The position numbers and the translations under genes were made by a program. A stretch of 54,943 bases of DNA from positions 1 to 54,943 of the forward strand of contig NZ_MUNP01000071.1 of NCBI RefSeq assembly GCF_002001105.1, read 5' to 3'. A model generated the notes under the pieces. The model made no database searches. It saw only the letters and a list, made by a program, of their open reading frames with translations, and was not told where the DNA came from. Shown piece by piece: positions 37,338-45,043 of the stretch. This DNA comes from Rhodanobacter sp. C06 (lineage in GTDB: Bacteria > Pseudomonadota > Gammaproteobacteria > Xanthomonadales > Rhodanobacteraceae). Every line of letters starts with the position of its first letter. Position 1 is the first letter of the stretch.

Positions 37338-40300
37338 ATGCGTCTGTCGCATCGTGTTGCCGTGCTTGTCCTTGGAGCCGTGGTCACTTGGGCCGCGCAG
37401 GCCACGGTGGCACCTTCGTCCTACCAGGCGCTGCGCTGGCGGATGATCGGACCGTTCCGCGGCGGCCGCGTGCTGGCAGTGGCCGGCATCCCGGGCGACG
37501 CGCGGCATTTCTATTTCGGCGCGGTGGACGGCGGCGTGTGGGCCACCCAGGATGCCGGGCGCACCTGGCAACCGATCTTCGACAGCGAGCCGGTGGGTTC
37601 GATCGGCGCGCTGGCGCTGGCGCCGTCGAACCCCAAGGTGATCTACGTGGGCAGCGGCGAGGCCGACATGCGCTCGGACATCGCCCACGGCAACGGCATG
37701 TACAAGAGCACGGACGGCGGCCAGCACTGGGCGCATATCGGGCTCGTGGACAGCTACCAGATCGGCAAGATCCTGGTCGATCCGCGCAACCCGGACGTGG
37801 TCTACGTGGCCGCGCTCGGCCATGCCTACGGACCGAATGCCGAGCGTGGCGTGTTCCGCAGCCGCGATGGCGGCAAGACCTGGGCCAAGGTGCTGTCCAG
37901 GAACGACGACACGGGCGCGATCGACCTCGCGTTCAAGCCCGGCGATCCGGCCACGATCTATGCGGCGCTATGGCAGACCCGCCGGCCGCCGTGGAGTGTG
38001 TACCCGCCTTCGAACGGGCCGGGCAGCGGCCTGTACGTGTCGCACGACGGCGGCACGCACTGGAGCCAGGTGCAGGGCAACGGCTTTCCCGCGCATCCCG
38101 GCCGCATCGGCCTGGCGACCTCGCCGGCCAAGCCGGATCGCGTCTACGCGCTGGTCGATGCCGCGGGGGGCGAGGGCGGCCTCTACCGCTCCGACGATGG
38201 CGACGCGCACTGGAACCACGTCACCGGCGACCAGCGGCTGTGGCAGCGCGGCTGGTACTTCGGCGGCATCACGGCGGACCCGAAGGATGCCGACCGCGTC
38301 TACGTGATGAACACCATCGTGCTGCGCTCGGACGACGGCGGCAAGCAATTCATCGCGCTGAAGGGCGACCCCACCGGCGACGATTTCCACAGTCTGTGGA
38401 TCGACCCGACCGACTCCGACCGGCAGATCCTCGGCGTGGACCAGGGCACCCTGGTCACGCAGAACGGCGGCAAGACCTGGAGCAGCTGGTACAACCAGCC
38501 CACCGCGCAGATCTACCACGTCAGCACCGACAACCGCTTCCCGTACTGGGTGTACGGCGCGCAGCAGGATTCCGGTGCGGTGGCGCTGCCCAGCCGCGGG
38601 GGCGGCGACGGCATCACCATGGAGCAGTTCCACGAGATCACCCCCGGCGGCGAGAGCGGCATGATCGCGCCCGACCCGGACGATCCGGACATCGTCTATG
38701 GCGGCACCGTGGACAAGCTCGACACGCGCACCGAGCAGGTACGCGACGTCGATCCCACGCTGGCCTATCCGCTGGCGCATTACCGTGGTGCGTGGACGCT
38801 GCCGCTGACCTTCTCCAGGCGCGGCACCAAGACGCTGTACTTCGCGAACCAGCGCCTGTTCCGCACCACCGACGGCGGCGACCATTGGGCACCGATCGGC
38901 CCCGACCTGACCCGCGAAGATGCGGGCATTCCGCCCAACCTCGACGCGCCCACCGCGGCCGACGACGACCACGTGAGCAAGCGCCGCGGCGTGATCTACA
39001 GCATCGCGCCGTCGCCGCTGGACGCGAAGACGCTTTGGGTGGGCACCGACGACGGCCTGGTCTGGCGCAGCACGGACGACGGCGCGCACTGGCAGGGCAT
39101 CACGCCGAAGGCGCTCACGTCATGGTCGAAGGTGGCCGGCATCGAGCCATCGCATTTCGACGCGAACGTGGCCTACCTGGCGATCGACCGCCATCGCCTC
39201 GACGACGACACGCCGTACATCTATCGCACCGTCGACGGCGGCAAGAGCTGGACGCGGATCGACGCGGGCATCCCGCGCGACAGCTTCGTCAACGTGGTGC
39301 GCGAGGATCCGCAGCATCGCGGCCTGCTCTATGCAGGCACCGAGCGCGGCTTGTTCGTCTCCTTCGATGACGGCGCGCAGTGGCAGTCGTTGCAACAGAA
39401 CCTGCCGATGACCTCGGTGCGCGACATCGACGTGCACGGCGACGACGTGGTGATCGCCACCCATGGCCGCGGCTTCTGGATCATGGACGACGTCACCGCG
39501 CTGCGGCAGCTGGCCGACGTGCGAGCGAATATCGCCACTCTGTTCAAGCCGGCGGTGGCGATCCGCGTGCGCCCGGCCGGCTTCACCGGCACGCCGTTCC
39601 CCAAGGACGAGCCGATGGCGGCGAACCCGCCCGACGGCGCGATCCTCGATTACCTGCTGCCTGCCGGCGTGCGCGGCCCGGTTACGCTGACCGTGCGTGA
39701 TGCGCAAGGTCAGGTGGTGCGCAGCTTCAGCAGTGCGGAAAAGGCCACCAAGCCCGATCCGGCCAAGCTGCCCATTGCGCCGGAATGGGTGCCGGTGCCG
39801 ATGCAGCTGTCCACCGCACCCGGCATGCACCGCTTCGTGTGGAACCTGCGCTATCCGCGGCCCGGTACCCGCAAGGCAGACCAGCAGAGGAAAGAAGAGG
39901 GCGTGTGGGCGCCGCCTGGGCAGTACAGCGTGGAGCTCGATGTCGACGGCCACAGCCTGCGGCAGCCCCTGAGCGTGCAGCCTGATCCGCGCGTGCATCT
40001 GCCGCCGGCCGCCTATCAGCGCCAGTTCGCGCTGGCCCGCCAGGTCGAGGATGCCGGCACGCAGGCGATGGAGGCCATCCAGGCCGCCACGGCCTCGCTG
40101 AAGTCGTTGGAGACACGGGAGGCGCATGCCGATGCGGCCACCCGCGGCCGCATCGAGACGCTGGCCGGCAAGATTGCCGGCGTCTCCGGCGTGGTCGCCC
40201 ATCCCGATCCGCGCAATTCGATGTTTGCACCGCCGAAGCGGGTCGACAGCCTGCGCGCGCTGTCGATGAACCTGATGAAGCTGGAGCAGGCGGTGGACGG

Positions 40301-40463
40301 CGCGGACGCCGAGCCCAGCGCCGATGCGCGGGCGTCTTATGCGCTGTTGTCGAAGACGCTGGGCGCCACGCTGGCTGAGTGGCGCAGCTTGCAAACGGGC
40401 GAGCTGGCGGCATTGAACGCCAGTCTGCCGAAGACCGGGCAGAAGTCCGGCGAAGCGCATTGA
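37338..40463 (+). CDS. Exported BNR/VPS10-type beta-propeller protein, paralogue
   Basis: This 1041-residue protein is clearly paralogous to the one at 26130-29345. Shared blocks include GPFRGG near residue 36, GALALAPSNPKVIYVGSG, GKILVDPRNPDVVYVAALGH, GGKTWSSWYNQPTAQIYHV and MHRFVWNLRYPRP. Asp-box repeats (QDAGRTW, KSTDGGQHW, RSRDGGKTW, RSTDDGAHW, RTVDGGKSW) form the propellers. There is a signal peptide at the N-terminus (RVAVLVLGAVVTWAAQATVA). Cell location is periplasmic or extracellular. Names such as glycosyl hydrolase or sialidase are family labels; no active site can be confirmed. It lies downstream of the PQQ-type propeller gene in the same direction and converges on smpB. Confidence 0.87.
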   Translation: MRLSHRVAVLVLGAVVTWAAQATVAPSSYQALRWRMIGPFRGGRVLAVAGIPGDARHFYFGAVDGGVWATQDAGRTWQPIFDSEPVGSIGALALAPSNPKVIYVGSGEADMRSDIAHGNGMYKSTDGGQHWAHIGLVDSYQIGKILVDPRNPDVVYVAALGHAYGPNAERGVFRSRDGGKTWAKVLSRNDDTGAIDLAFKPGDPATIYAALWQTRRPPWSVYPPSNGPGSGLYVSHDGGTHWSQVQGNGFPAHPGRIGLATSPAKPDRVYALVDAAGGEGGLYRSDDGDAHWNHVTGDQRLWQRGWYFGGITADPKDADRVYVMNTIVLRSDDGGKQFIALKGDPTGDDFHSLWIDPTDSDRQILGVDQGTLVTQNGGKTWSSWYNQPTAQIYHVSTDNRFPYWVYGAQQDSGAVALPSRGGGDGITMEQFHEITPGGESGMIAPDPDDPDIVYGGTVDKLDTRTEQVRDVDPTLAYPLAHYRGAWTLPLTFSRRGTKTLYFANQRLFRTTDGGDHWAPIGPDLTREDAGIPPNLDAPTAADDDHVSKRRGVIYSIAPSPLDAKTLWVGTDDGLVWRSTDDGAHWQGITPKALTSWSKVAGIEPSHFDANVAYLAIDRHRLDDDTPYIYRTVDGGKSWTRIDAGIPRDSFVNVVREDPQHRGLLYAGTERGLFVSFDDGAQWQSLQQNLPMTSVRDIDVHGDDVVIATHGRGFWIMDDVTALRQLADVRANIATLFKPAVAIRVRPAGFTGTPFPKDEPMAANPPDGAILDYLLPAGVRGPVTLTVRDAQGQVVRSFSSAEKATKPDPAKLPIAPEWVPVPMQLSTAPGMHRFVWNLRYPRPGTRKADQQRKEEGVWAPPGQYSVELDVDGHSLRQPLSVQPDPRVHLPPAAYQRQFALARQVEDAGTQAMEAIQAATASLKSLETREAHADAATRGRIETLAGKIAGVSGVVAHPDPRNSMFAPPKRVDSLRALSMNLMKLEQAVDGADAEPSADARASYALLSKTLGATLAEWRSLQTGELAALNASLPKTGQKSGEAH

Positions 40464-40559
40464 CGAATCCTGCCGGTGGGCCTTGCGCGTTGCCGGCACG
40501 GGCAGGGGGCGAAGCCGGGATGCCGTGGCCCGAAGTGCGGGACCGCTTTCAGGCACAGC

Positions 40560-41054
40560 TCAAGCCTGGCGGTTGTGTGAACGCATGGTGCGCTGCTTCT
40601 CGATCTGCCAGTCGCGCTGCTTTTCGGTATCGCGCTTGTCGTGCTCCTGCTTGCCGCGCGCCAGGCCGATTTCCACCTTGACCTTGCCGTTCTTCCAGTA
40701 CATCGCGGTGGGCACCAGGGTGTAGCCCTTGCGCTCCACCGCGCCGATCAGCGTGTCGATCTCCTTGCGGTGCAGCAGCAGCTTGCGCGTGCGTCGATCC
40801 TCGGCGATCACGTGGGTGGAGGCGCTGATCAGCGGCGGGATCGAGGCACCGACCAGGAAGATCTCGCCCTTGATCACGATCGCGTAGCCGTCGCCGAAGT
40901 TGATCCGCCCCGCGCGCAGCGCCTTCAGCTCCCAGCCCTGCAGCGCCACGCCGGCCTCGTAGCGCTGGTCGATGTGGTACTCGAAGCGCGCGCGCTTGTT
41001 CAGCGCGATCGTGCCGGTGCCCTTGGTGGTGTCCTTGTCCTTGCTCTTGGCCAT
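40560..41054 (-). CDS. smpB: SsrA (tmRNA)-binding protein SmpB
   Basis: This 164-residue protein partners tmRNA in ribosome rescue. The body begins [14 protein letters not shown] and contains [19 protein letters not shown], the oligonucleotide-binding core, followed by [15 protein letters not shown]. It ends with the basic tail [19 protein letters not shown] that enters the mRNA channel. The length fits SmpB (about 160). The start at 41054 (MAKSKDKD) is preferred over the in-frame upstream 41093. No tmRNA gene (ssrA) was recognised in the window. It diverges from ratA, as in other gammaproteobacteria. Confidence 0.97.
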   Translation of the reverse strand: MAKSKDKDTTKGTGTIALNKRARFEYHIDQRYEAGVALQGWELKALRAGRINFGDGYAIVIKGEIFLVGASIPPLISASTHVIAEDRRTRKLLLHRKEIDTLIGAVERKGYTLVPTAMYWKNGKVKVEIGLARGKQEHDKRDTEKQRDWQIEKQRTMRSHNRQA

Positions 41055-41127
41055 GTCCGCTAAACTTCGGCACTGGGCGGCCGCGTTGCCCATCGCTCCA
41101 TCGGAGCGACGCGCTTCATTTTAGAGT

Positions 41128-41302
41128 GCATCCATGGATGGATGCCCGTTTGATCTTCGCATTCAGGGAGGAATGCAGTAACCAATGAGTGCATCCACGG
41201 ATGGATGCCCGTTTGACCTTCGCATTCAAGGACGAATGCAAAAATTACTTTGTGCGCCCACGGATGGATGCCCGTTTGATCTTCGCATTCATGGACGAAT
41301 GC
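41128..41302. repeat. Tandem array of three two-hairpin repeats (49-bp units, 63-bp period)
   Basis: Units lie at 41128-41176, 41191-41239 and 41254-41302. Each has hairpin 1 (18 bases, GCATCCA-cgga-TGGATGC in unit 2), a conserved 13-base linker CCGTTTGAyCTTC, and hairpin 2 (18 bases, GCATTC-6 bases-GAATGC). The period is exactly 63 bases. Unit 3 has a decayed left arm in hairpin 1. The array fills the smpB-ratA divergent gap. A fourth copy is at 51240-51288. Confidence 0.9.
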
Positions 41303-41320
41303 ACTAGTAAAGGGACTGCC

Positions 41321-41749
41321 GTGATCGAAATACGCCGCAGCGCGCTGGTGCGCCATTCGCCGGAGCAGATGTTCGATCTGGTCGACGGAGTGGAAGCATA
41401 CCCAAAGCGCTTTCCCTGGTGCTCGTCGGCCACCGTGATCGAGCGCGCGGACAACGTGCTGGTGGCACGGCTCGATCTGCATTTCGCCGGGTTGCGGCAC
41501 AGCTTCACCACGCGCAACACCGCCGAGCGGCCGCAACGCATCGACATCCGCCTGGTCGATGGCCCGTTCCGTTCGCTGGACGGCCTGTGGAGCTTCACCG
41601 CGCTGGGTGAGGACGGCTGCAAGGTGGCGCTGGCGCTGGATTTCGATTACGCCGGCATCGGCGGCAGCGTGCTCAAGCTGGGCTTCCAGAGCTTGGCCAA
41701 CCGCATGGTGGACGATTTCTGCCGCGCCGCGGACCAAGTGTATGGCTGA
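41321..41749 (+). CDS. ratA: RatA, START-domain protein (ribosome association toxin / coenzyme Q-binding family)
   Basis: This 142-residue protein starts at GTG 41321, with AAAGGGA upstream. The polyketide cyclase/START-like fold is shown by EIRRSALVRHSPEQMFDLVDGVE, YPKRFPWCSSATV and the C-terminal GFQSLANRMVDDFCRAA. In E. coli RatA was described as a toxin that blocks 70S assembly; the family is also related to coenzyme Q-binding COQ10 proteins. Its stop overlaps the ratB start by eight bases. The frame remains open upstream through the hairpin repeats, but translation from there is unlikely. Confidence 0.93.
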   Translation: MIEIRRSALVRHSPEQMFDLVDGVEAYPKRFPWCSSATVIERADNVLVARLDLHFAGLRHSFTTRNTAERPQRIDIRLVDGPFRSLDGLWSFTALGEDGCKVALALDFDYAGIGGSVLKLGFQSLANRMVDDFCRAADQVYG

Positions 41750-42026
41750 ACCGGCGATCGCGGTGGATGTGGTGCATGCCGGCACGCATCGCCTGTGGCG
41801 CCGTCGCGTCTCGCTGCCGGCAGGCAGTACGGCGATGCAGGCGGTCGAAGCCACCGGGTGGCTGGCGGGACTGCCGGAGGAGGTGTCGGAACCGCTACGG
41901 CTGGGCATCCATTCGCGCCGGGTCGAGGCGGACCACGTGCTCCGTGAGGGCGACCGGGTGGAAATCTACCGGCCGCTCACGCTGGACCCGATGGCCGCGC
42001 GCCGGCGCCGGGCCGGCCGGGGCTGA
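41742..42026 (+). CDS. ratB: RatB/RnfH family protein
   Basis: This 94-residue ubiquitin-like (RnfH) protein contains IAVDVVHAGTHRLWRRRVSLP, LGIHSRRVEADHVLREGDRVEIYRPL and the ending DPMAARRRRAGR, all typical of the family. Its function is not known; it is nearly always encoded with RatA. The start ATG 41742 overlaps the end of ratA by eight bases, so translation is coupled. It converges on bamE. Confidence 0.93.
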   Translation: MAEPAIAVDVVHAGTHRLWRRRVSLPAGSTAMQAVEATGWLAGLPEEVSEPLRLGIHSRRVEADHVLREGDRVEIYRPLTLDPMAARRRRAGRG

Positions 42027-42045
42027 GTCACGTGGCGACAGGAGA

Positions 42046-42513
42046 TCAGTGGCTGTCGCTGCTGCCGGAATCGCCGCCTGAATCCTTGTCGTCCTTGCCC
42101 TTGATGTCCTTGTCGCCTCCGGATTCATTGACCGGATAGTCGACGTGGTACTTCTTGCTCTCCTTGAGCAGGTTCTTGTTGTTCTCGAGGAACGGGCTGC
42201 CGTCGACGCGCGCCAGTGTATCGTTGTCGAAATACAGGCTCATCGTGCCGACCTGCATCGGGCCGCCACGGTGCGAATAAGTGGAGACGTAGTCCCAGCG
42301 GCTCTGGTCGAACGGCGTGGCCACCGACGGCGTGCCCACCAGCAGCAGTACCTGGCGCTTGGTCAAGCCGGGCTTGAGCTGATCCACCGCTTTCTGGTCG
42401 ATGGTCTTGTCGAGCAGGTTGCCTTGGCGCACGTCCGGCGTGTAGACCAGATGGCAGCCGGAAACGGCAAGCGCCAGCAGGGCGACAACCGGCAGGGTGA
42501 TCAGCTTTTGCAT
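42046..42513 (-). CDS. bamE: Outer-membrane assembly lipoprotein BamE
   Basis: This 155-residue lipoprotein of the BAM complex has a signal peptide with lipobox AVSGC (Cys20). The BamE fold is visible in LVYTPDVRQGNLLD, LKPGLTKRQVLLLVGTPSV and WDYVSTYSHRGG followed by LYFDNDTLARVDG. It has an unusually long, highly charged Asp/Ser/Lys-rich C-terminal tail (about 25 residues: GGDKDIKGKDDKDSGG), absent from E. coli BamE. It diverges from fur, as in many gammaproteobacteria. Confidence 0.95.
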   Translation of the reverse strand: MQKLITLPVVALLALAVSGCHLVYTPDVRQGNLLDKTIDQKAVDQLKPGLTKRQVLLLVGTPSVATPFDQSRWDYVSTYSHRGGPMQVGTMSLYFDNDTLARVDGSPFLENNKNLLKESKKYHVDYPVNESGGDKDIKGKDDKDSGGDSGSSDSH

Positions 42514-42545
42514 GCGTGTTGCGTCCAGATCGTGAAGGTGTCGGA

Positions 42546-42554
42546 TGATACACT
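42546..42554 (+). promoter_or_regulatory. Candidate extended -10 promoter of fur
   Basis: TGATACACT fits an extended -10 (TG-n-TACACT) 39 bases before the fur ATG, within the 80-base bamE-fur gap. No clear -35 was seen at normal spacing, which extended -10 promoters do not require. Confidence 0.35.
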
Positions 42555-42593
42555 ACCGGTTCGGCATCACCGCGCCGGTGTGAGGTAGCTGCG

Positions 42594-43016
42594 ATGGAAC
42601 AGGAAACCCAGGAACTGCGCCGGGTCGGCCTCAAGGTGACCCATCCGCGCATGCGCATCCTGCAGATCTTCGACGAGGAGGAGGGCAACCACCTCACCGC
42701 CGAGGACGTCTACAAGAAGCTGCTCGCCCACCAGGAAGACATCGGCTTGGCGACGGTGTACCGCGTGCTGACCCAGTTCGAAGCCGCAGGCATCATCATC
42801 AAGCACAACTTCGAGGGTGGTCAGGCCGTCTACGAACTCGACCGTGGCCGCCACCACGACCACATGATCGATGTGGACAGCGGAAAGGTGATCGAGTTCG
42901 TCAGCGAGGAAATCGAGCGCCTGCAGCACGAGATCGCGGCGCGCCACGGCTACGTGATCGAGGACCACAGCCTGGTGCTGTACGTGCGTCCCAAGCATCG
43001 CTCACGCAAGAGCTGA
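42594..43016 (+). CDS. fur: Ferric uptake regulator Fur
   Basis: This 140-residue iron-responsive repressor has a winged-helix N-terminus (LKVTHPRMRILQIF, LTAEDVYKKLL, LATVYRVLTQFEAAGI). The metal-binding hinge and dimerisation part contains HNFEGGQAVYELDRGRHHDH, with the site-2 His residues. There is no cysteine anywhere in the protein: the usual CxxC after HHDH is replaced by IDVDSG, so the structural Zn(Cys)4 site of E. coli Fur is missing. The gene is preceded by GAGG at a good distance. It diverges from bamE. Confidence 0.96.
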   Translation: MEQETQELRRVGLKVTHPRMRILQIFDEEEGNHLTAEDVYKKLLAHQEDIGLATVYRVLTQFEAAGIIIKHNFEGGQAVYELDRGRHHDHMIDVDSGKVIEFVSEEIERLQHEIAARHGYVIEDHSLVLYVRPKHRSRKS

Positions 43017-43054
43017 ATCCGGAGGCCGGCTCTCATAGGCCGGGTTGCGGGCAC

Positions 43055-43077
43055 AAAAAATCGCCTGGAGCGATTTT
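43055..43077. terminator. Second intrinsic terminator (bidirectional), fur side
   Basis: Stem AAAATCGC 43057-43064 / GCGATTTT 43070-43077, loop CTGGA. On the minus strand it is followed by a T-run, making an intrinsic terminator; on the plus strand TTTT follows the stem as well, so it can also end fur transcription. Confidence 0.75.
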
Positions 43078-43126
43078 GACATCGCGTCAGCGCTGGCTGG
43101 AAGGGCGGCATCGGGAATGCCGGGCA

Positions 43127-43327
43127 CAAAAAAATCGCGAGGAAGGACTCCTGTCCACCTCGCGATTGCCTCGGTACCTGACTGGACATCCGGCGGGGGC
43201 GAGTTGCTCGCTCGGGCCGTGCGTGTCCAAGGTAACGACCAGATGGCGTCCTGCCATCTCTCCGGAGCCACCGTCCCCACGAGGACTCCGGTACGCCATC
43301 TCACGATGGCGGCTCCCCCACATCGAT
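43127..43327 (-). ncRNA. Candidate structured sRNA with GGA-loop hairpins
   Basis: On the minus strand a series of five stable hairpins runs from about 43311 to 43133. H1 (43294-43311) is CGCCATC-GTGA-GATGGCG with a GNRA-type tetraloop. H2 (43262-43291) is closed by CCGGAG/CTCCGG. H3 (43241-43259) is AGATGGC-AGGAC-GCCATCT. H4 (43176-43233) is closed by ACCT+TGGACA / TGTCCA+AGGT. The last is a terminator hairpin with seven T. About nine GGA motifs occur, two of them exposed in loops (CAGGACG, and GGAC-AGGA-GTCC inside the terminator). This layout recalls CsrA/RsmA-titrating RNAs. A weak promoter, TACACA-17-TACGAT, lies at 43362-43334. Exact ends are uncertain, and it could instead be a 3' UTR of the kinase mRNA. 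Confidence 0.5.
43128..43167 (-). terminator. Intrinsic terminator ending the sRNA/kinase transcript
   Basis: Arms 43133-43142 and 43158-43167 (AATCGCGAGG/CCTCGCGATT) pair perfectly over 10 bp. The minus-strand transcript then has seven T at 43134-43128. The 15-base loop can form an inner GGAC-AGGA-GTCC hairpin. Confidence 0.88.
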
Positions 43328-43374
43328 GAACTGATCGTAACGAAGCCTTTACGGTCTGTGTATCGGAAAATTTC

Positions 43375-44997
43375 CTAGATGCCCCGATTTGTGACCGGTG
43401 ATTCGATGTTGCTGCGCAGCAATACGCGCAGGTGCACGCCGCGCAGCACCGGGCGCAGCCGGAACAGCCCACCCAGCGAGGTGACCCGGTCGCGCATGCC
43501 TTGCAGGCCGCGCCCGCCGCGGGGCAGGCGCTCGGGCAGGCCGATGCCGTTGTCGCGCAGGTCGAGCAGGGCCAGTGCCGTGCCGTGGCGCTCGCCGATG
43601 CGCAGGCGCACGCGGAATTCGCTGGCCCGGGCATGCTTGACGGCATTGGTGGCGCTTTCCTGCGCCAGCCGGTAGATCGTGGTACGGGTGTCGTCGTCGA
43701 GCAGGCGCGGGTCGCCGCGCAGTTCGGTGTGGTAGCTGATGCCTGCGGCGTTCAGCAGGTCGCGGATCGGGCCCTCGTCCAGTGCGCGCAGCAGGCCGAA
43801 CTCGTCCAGCACGGCGGGGCGCAGGTCGTCCAGCAGGCGATGCAGGGCACGGCGCATGTGGGCGAGGATGCCGTTGATCGAAGTGCCGATGTCCTCCAGC
43901 CCGGCCTGCTGCAGGCGCGCCTGCGCCAGCTTCACATGGGTCTGGATCGCGGTGATGTTCTGGCCCAGCTCGTCGTGCAGCTCGGCGGCGAGATGCCGGC
44001 GCTGGTTCTCGTCGGCCTGCAGGTTGCCGCGGGCGGCGGCGCGCAACTGCCGCGCCAACTGGTCCAGCCGGCGGTTGACCGCGGCCAGGTGGGTGTTCTG
44101 CTCGGCCACCCGCAGCTTGCTGCGGCGCAGGGCGTCGGTGGCCGAGCCCAGCATGAGCGTGCCGGTGCCGGCCACGGCCAGGAACAGGTAGCCGGCCGCC
44201 GAAGGCACGTGGCCGAGCCGATGGTCCAGCACCGTCATGCCGAGACTGGAGACGATCATCGCCAGGCTCGCACCGCGCCAGCCGTGGCGGAAGGCGAAGA
44301 ACAGCACCGGTGCCAGCGACAGTGCGCGGGCGAATTGCGGTTCGGAGGTGGCCTGCTCGGACAGCAGCAGCAAGATGGCCATCGCCGGCAGCATCACCTG
44401 CAGGCCATCCAGCAACAGGCCGGCCGTTGCGCGGCGGTCGGGCGGGGTGCGCAGCAGCAGGACCATCACCGGCACCACCAGCAGCACGCCCAGGTAGCCG
44501 CCCAGCAGCTCGTTGCCGAGCATGTGGATCAATGCATCCTCGGCCGCGGCGGTGTGGATCACGGTGAGCAGACCCACGTCCACGGCGGTGGTGGAGAGCA
44601 CCACCAGGATCGCGGCCAGCAGAAGGCGGGCCGTCTCCTGGGGGTTGTGCAGGTTCGCGCCCGCATGGGGGTTGAGCCGGCGCAGCAGCCACAGGCCTGC
44701 GGCGGTCACCAGCGGCTCGGGCAGTTCGCCGAGAAAGTAGCCGCCCCAGCCCATCGGCAGGCCTTCATGGAAGCTCATGCCGGCGGAGGCGACCAATTCC
44801 GCTCCGATCAGCCAGCCCCAACTGCGCATGGGAAGCAGCAGCAGCGCGCCGAAACGCAAGCCGTAGGGCAACATCCAGTACGGCTGCGCGGTGGGCCACA
44901 GCAGCAGCCACAGCAACAGGTAGAGCACGCCCAGCAACGGGCCGGAGTGCAGCGGACGGAACGGTTTCGGGCGCATCCGCGGATGGTACATGGGCAT
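43375..44997 (-). CDS. Membrane sensor histidine kinase (MASE1-like, HisKA_3)
   Basis: This protein of about 540 residues has an N-terminal MASE1-like membrane sensor of about eight helices (LLGVLYLLLWLLLW; LLLAAILVVLSTTAVDVGLL; GVLLVVPVMVLLL). A coiled linker (LRVAEQNTHLAAVNRRLDQLARQL) follows. The HisKA_3 phosphoacceptor segment is RRHLAAELHDELGQNITAIQ, and the HATPase domain has ESATNAVKHAR (N box) and LRDNGIGLPER. This is the UhpB/NarX-type architecture. The start is uncertain: ATG 44997, 44991 or 44976. It diverges by about 46 bases from the NarL-type regulator gene at 45044, its probable partner. The signal is unknown. Confidence 0.9.
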   Translation of the reverse strand: MPMYHPRMRPKPFRPLHSGPLLGVLYLLLWLLLWPTAQPYWMLPYGLRFGALLLLPMRSWGWLIGAELVASAGMSFHEGLPMGWGGYFLGELPEPLVTAAGLWLLRRLNPHAGANLHNPQETARLLLAAILVVLSTTAVDVGLLTVIHTAAAEDALIHMLGNELLGGYLGVLLVVPVMVLLLRTPPDRRATAGLLLDGLQVMLPAMAILLLLSEQATSEPQFARALSLAPVLFFAFRHGWRGASLAMIVSSLGMTVLDHRLGHVPSAAGYLFLAVAGTGTLMLGSATDALRRSKLRVAEQNTHLAAVNRRLDQLARQLRAAARGNLQADENQRRHLAAELHDELGQNITAIQTHVKLAQARLQQAGLEDIGTSINGILAHMRRALHRLLDDLRPAVLDEFGLLRALDEGPIRDLLNAAGISYHTELRGDPRLLDDDTRTTIYRLAQESATNAVKHARASEFRVRLRIGERHGTALALLDLRDNGIGLPERLPRGGRGLQGMRDRVTSLGGLFRLRPVLRGVHLRVLLRSNIESPVTNRGI

Positions 44998-45030
44998 CCG
45001 GCAGCGCTGGCGCAGACGGCTTCCGGTCCG

Positions 45031-45036
45031 TATAAG
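45031..45036 (+). promoter_or_regulatory. Candidate -10 box of the response regulator gene
   Basis: TATAAG lies seven bases before the ATG at 45044. If used, transcription would start at or next to the start codon, so the mRNA would be leaderless; no ribosome site is visible before this ATG. Confidence 0.4.
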
Positions 45037-45043
45037 TAGACCC

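Larger units (their letters stand above)
43017..43374. other. Non-coding gap, fur to histidine kinase
   Basis: This 358-base region has no coding gene. It holds the structured RNA candidate and tandem minus-strand terminators, both sharing the tail GGGCACAAAAAA-TCGC (plus strand) as a direct repeat at about 43050-43064 and 43122-43138. Confidence 0.7.

Noticed and set aside
41189-41320. ratA starting upstream inside the tandem hairpin repeats
   Set aside because: The extra residues only translate the repeat (RMDARLTFAF repeated); GTG 41321 has a proper ribosome site and matches the RatA N-terminus.
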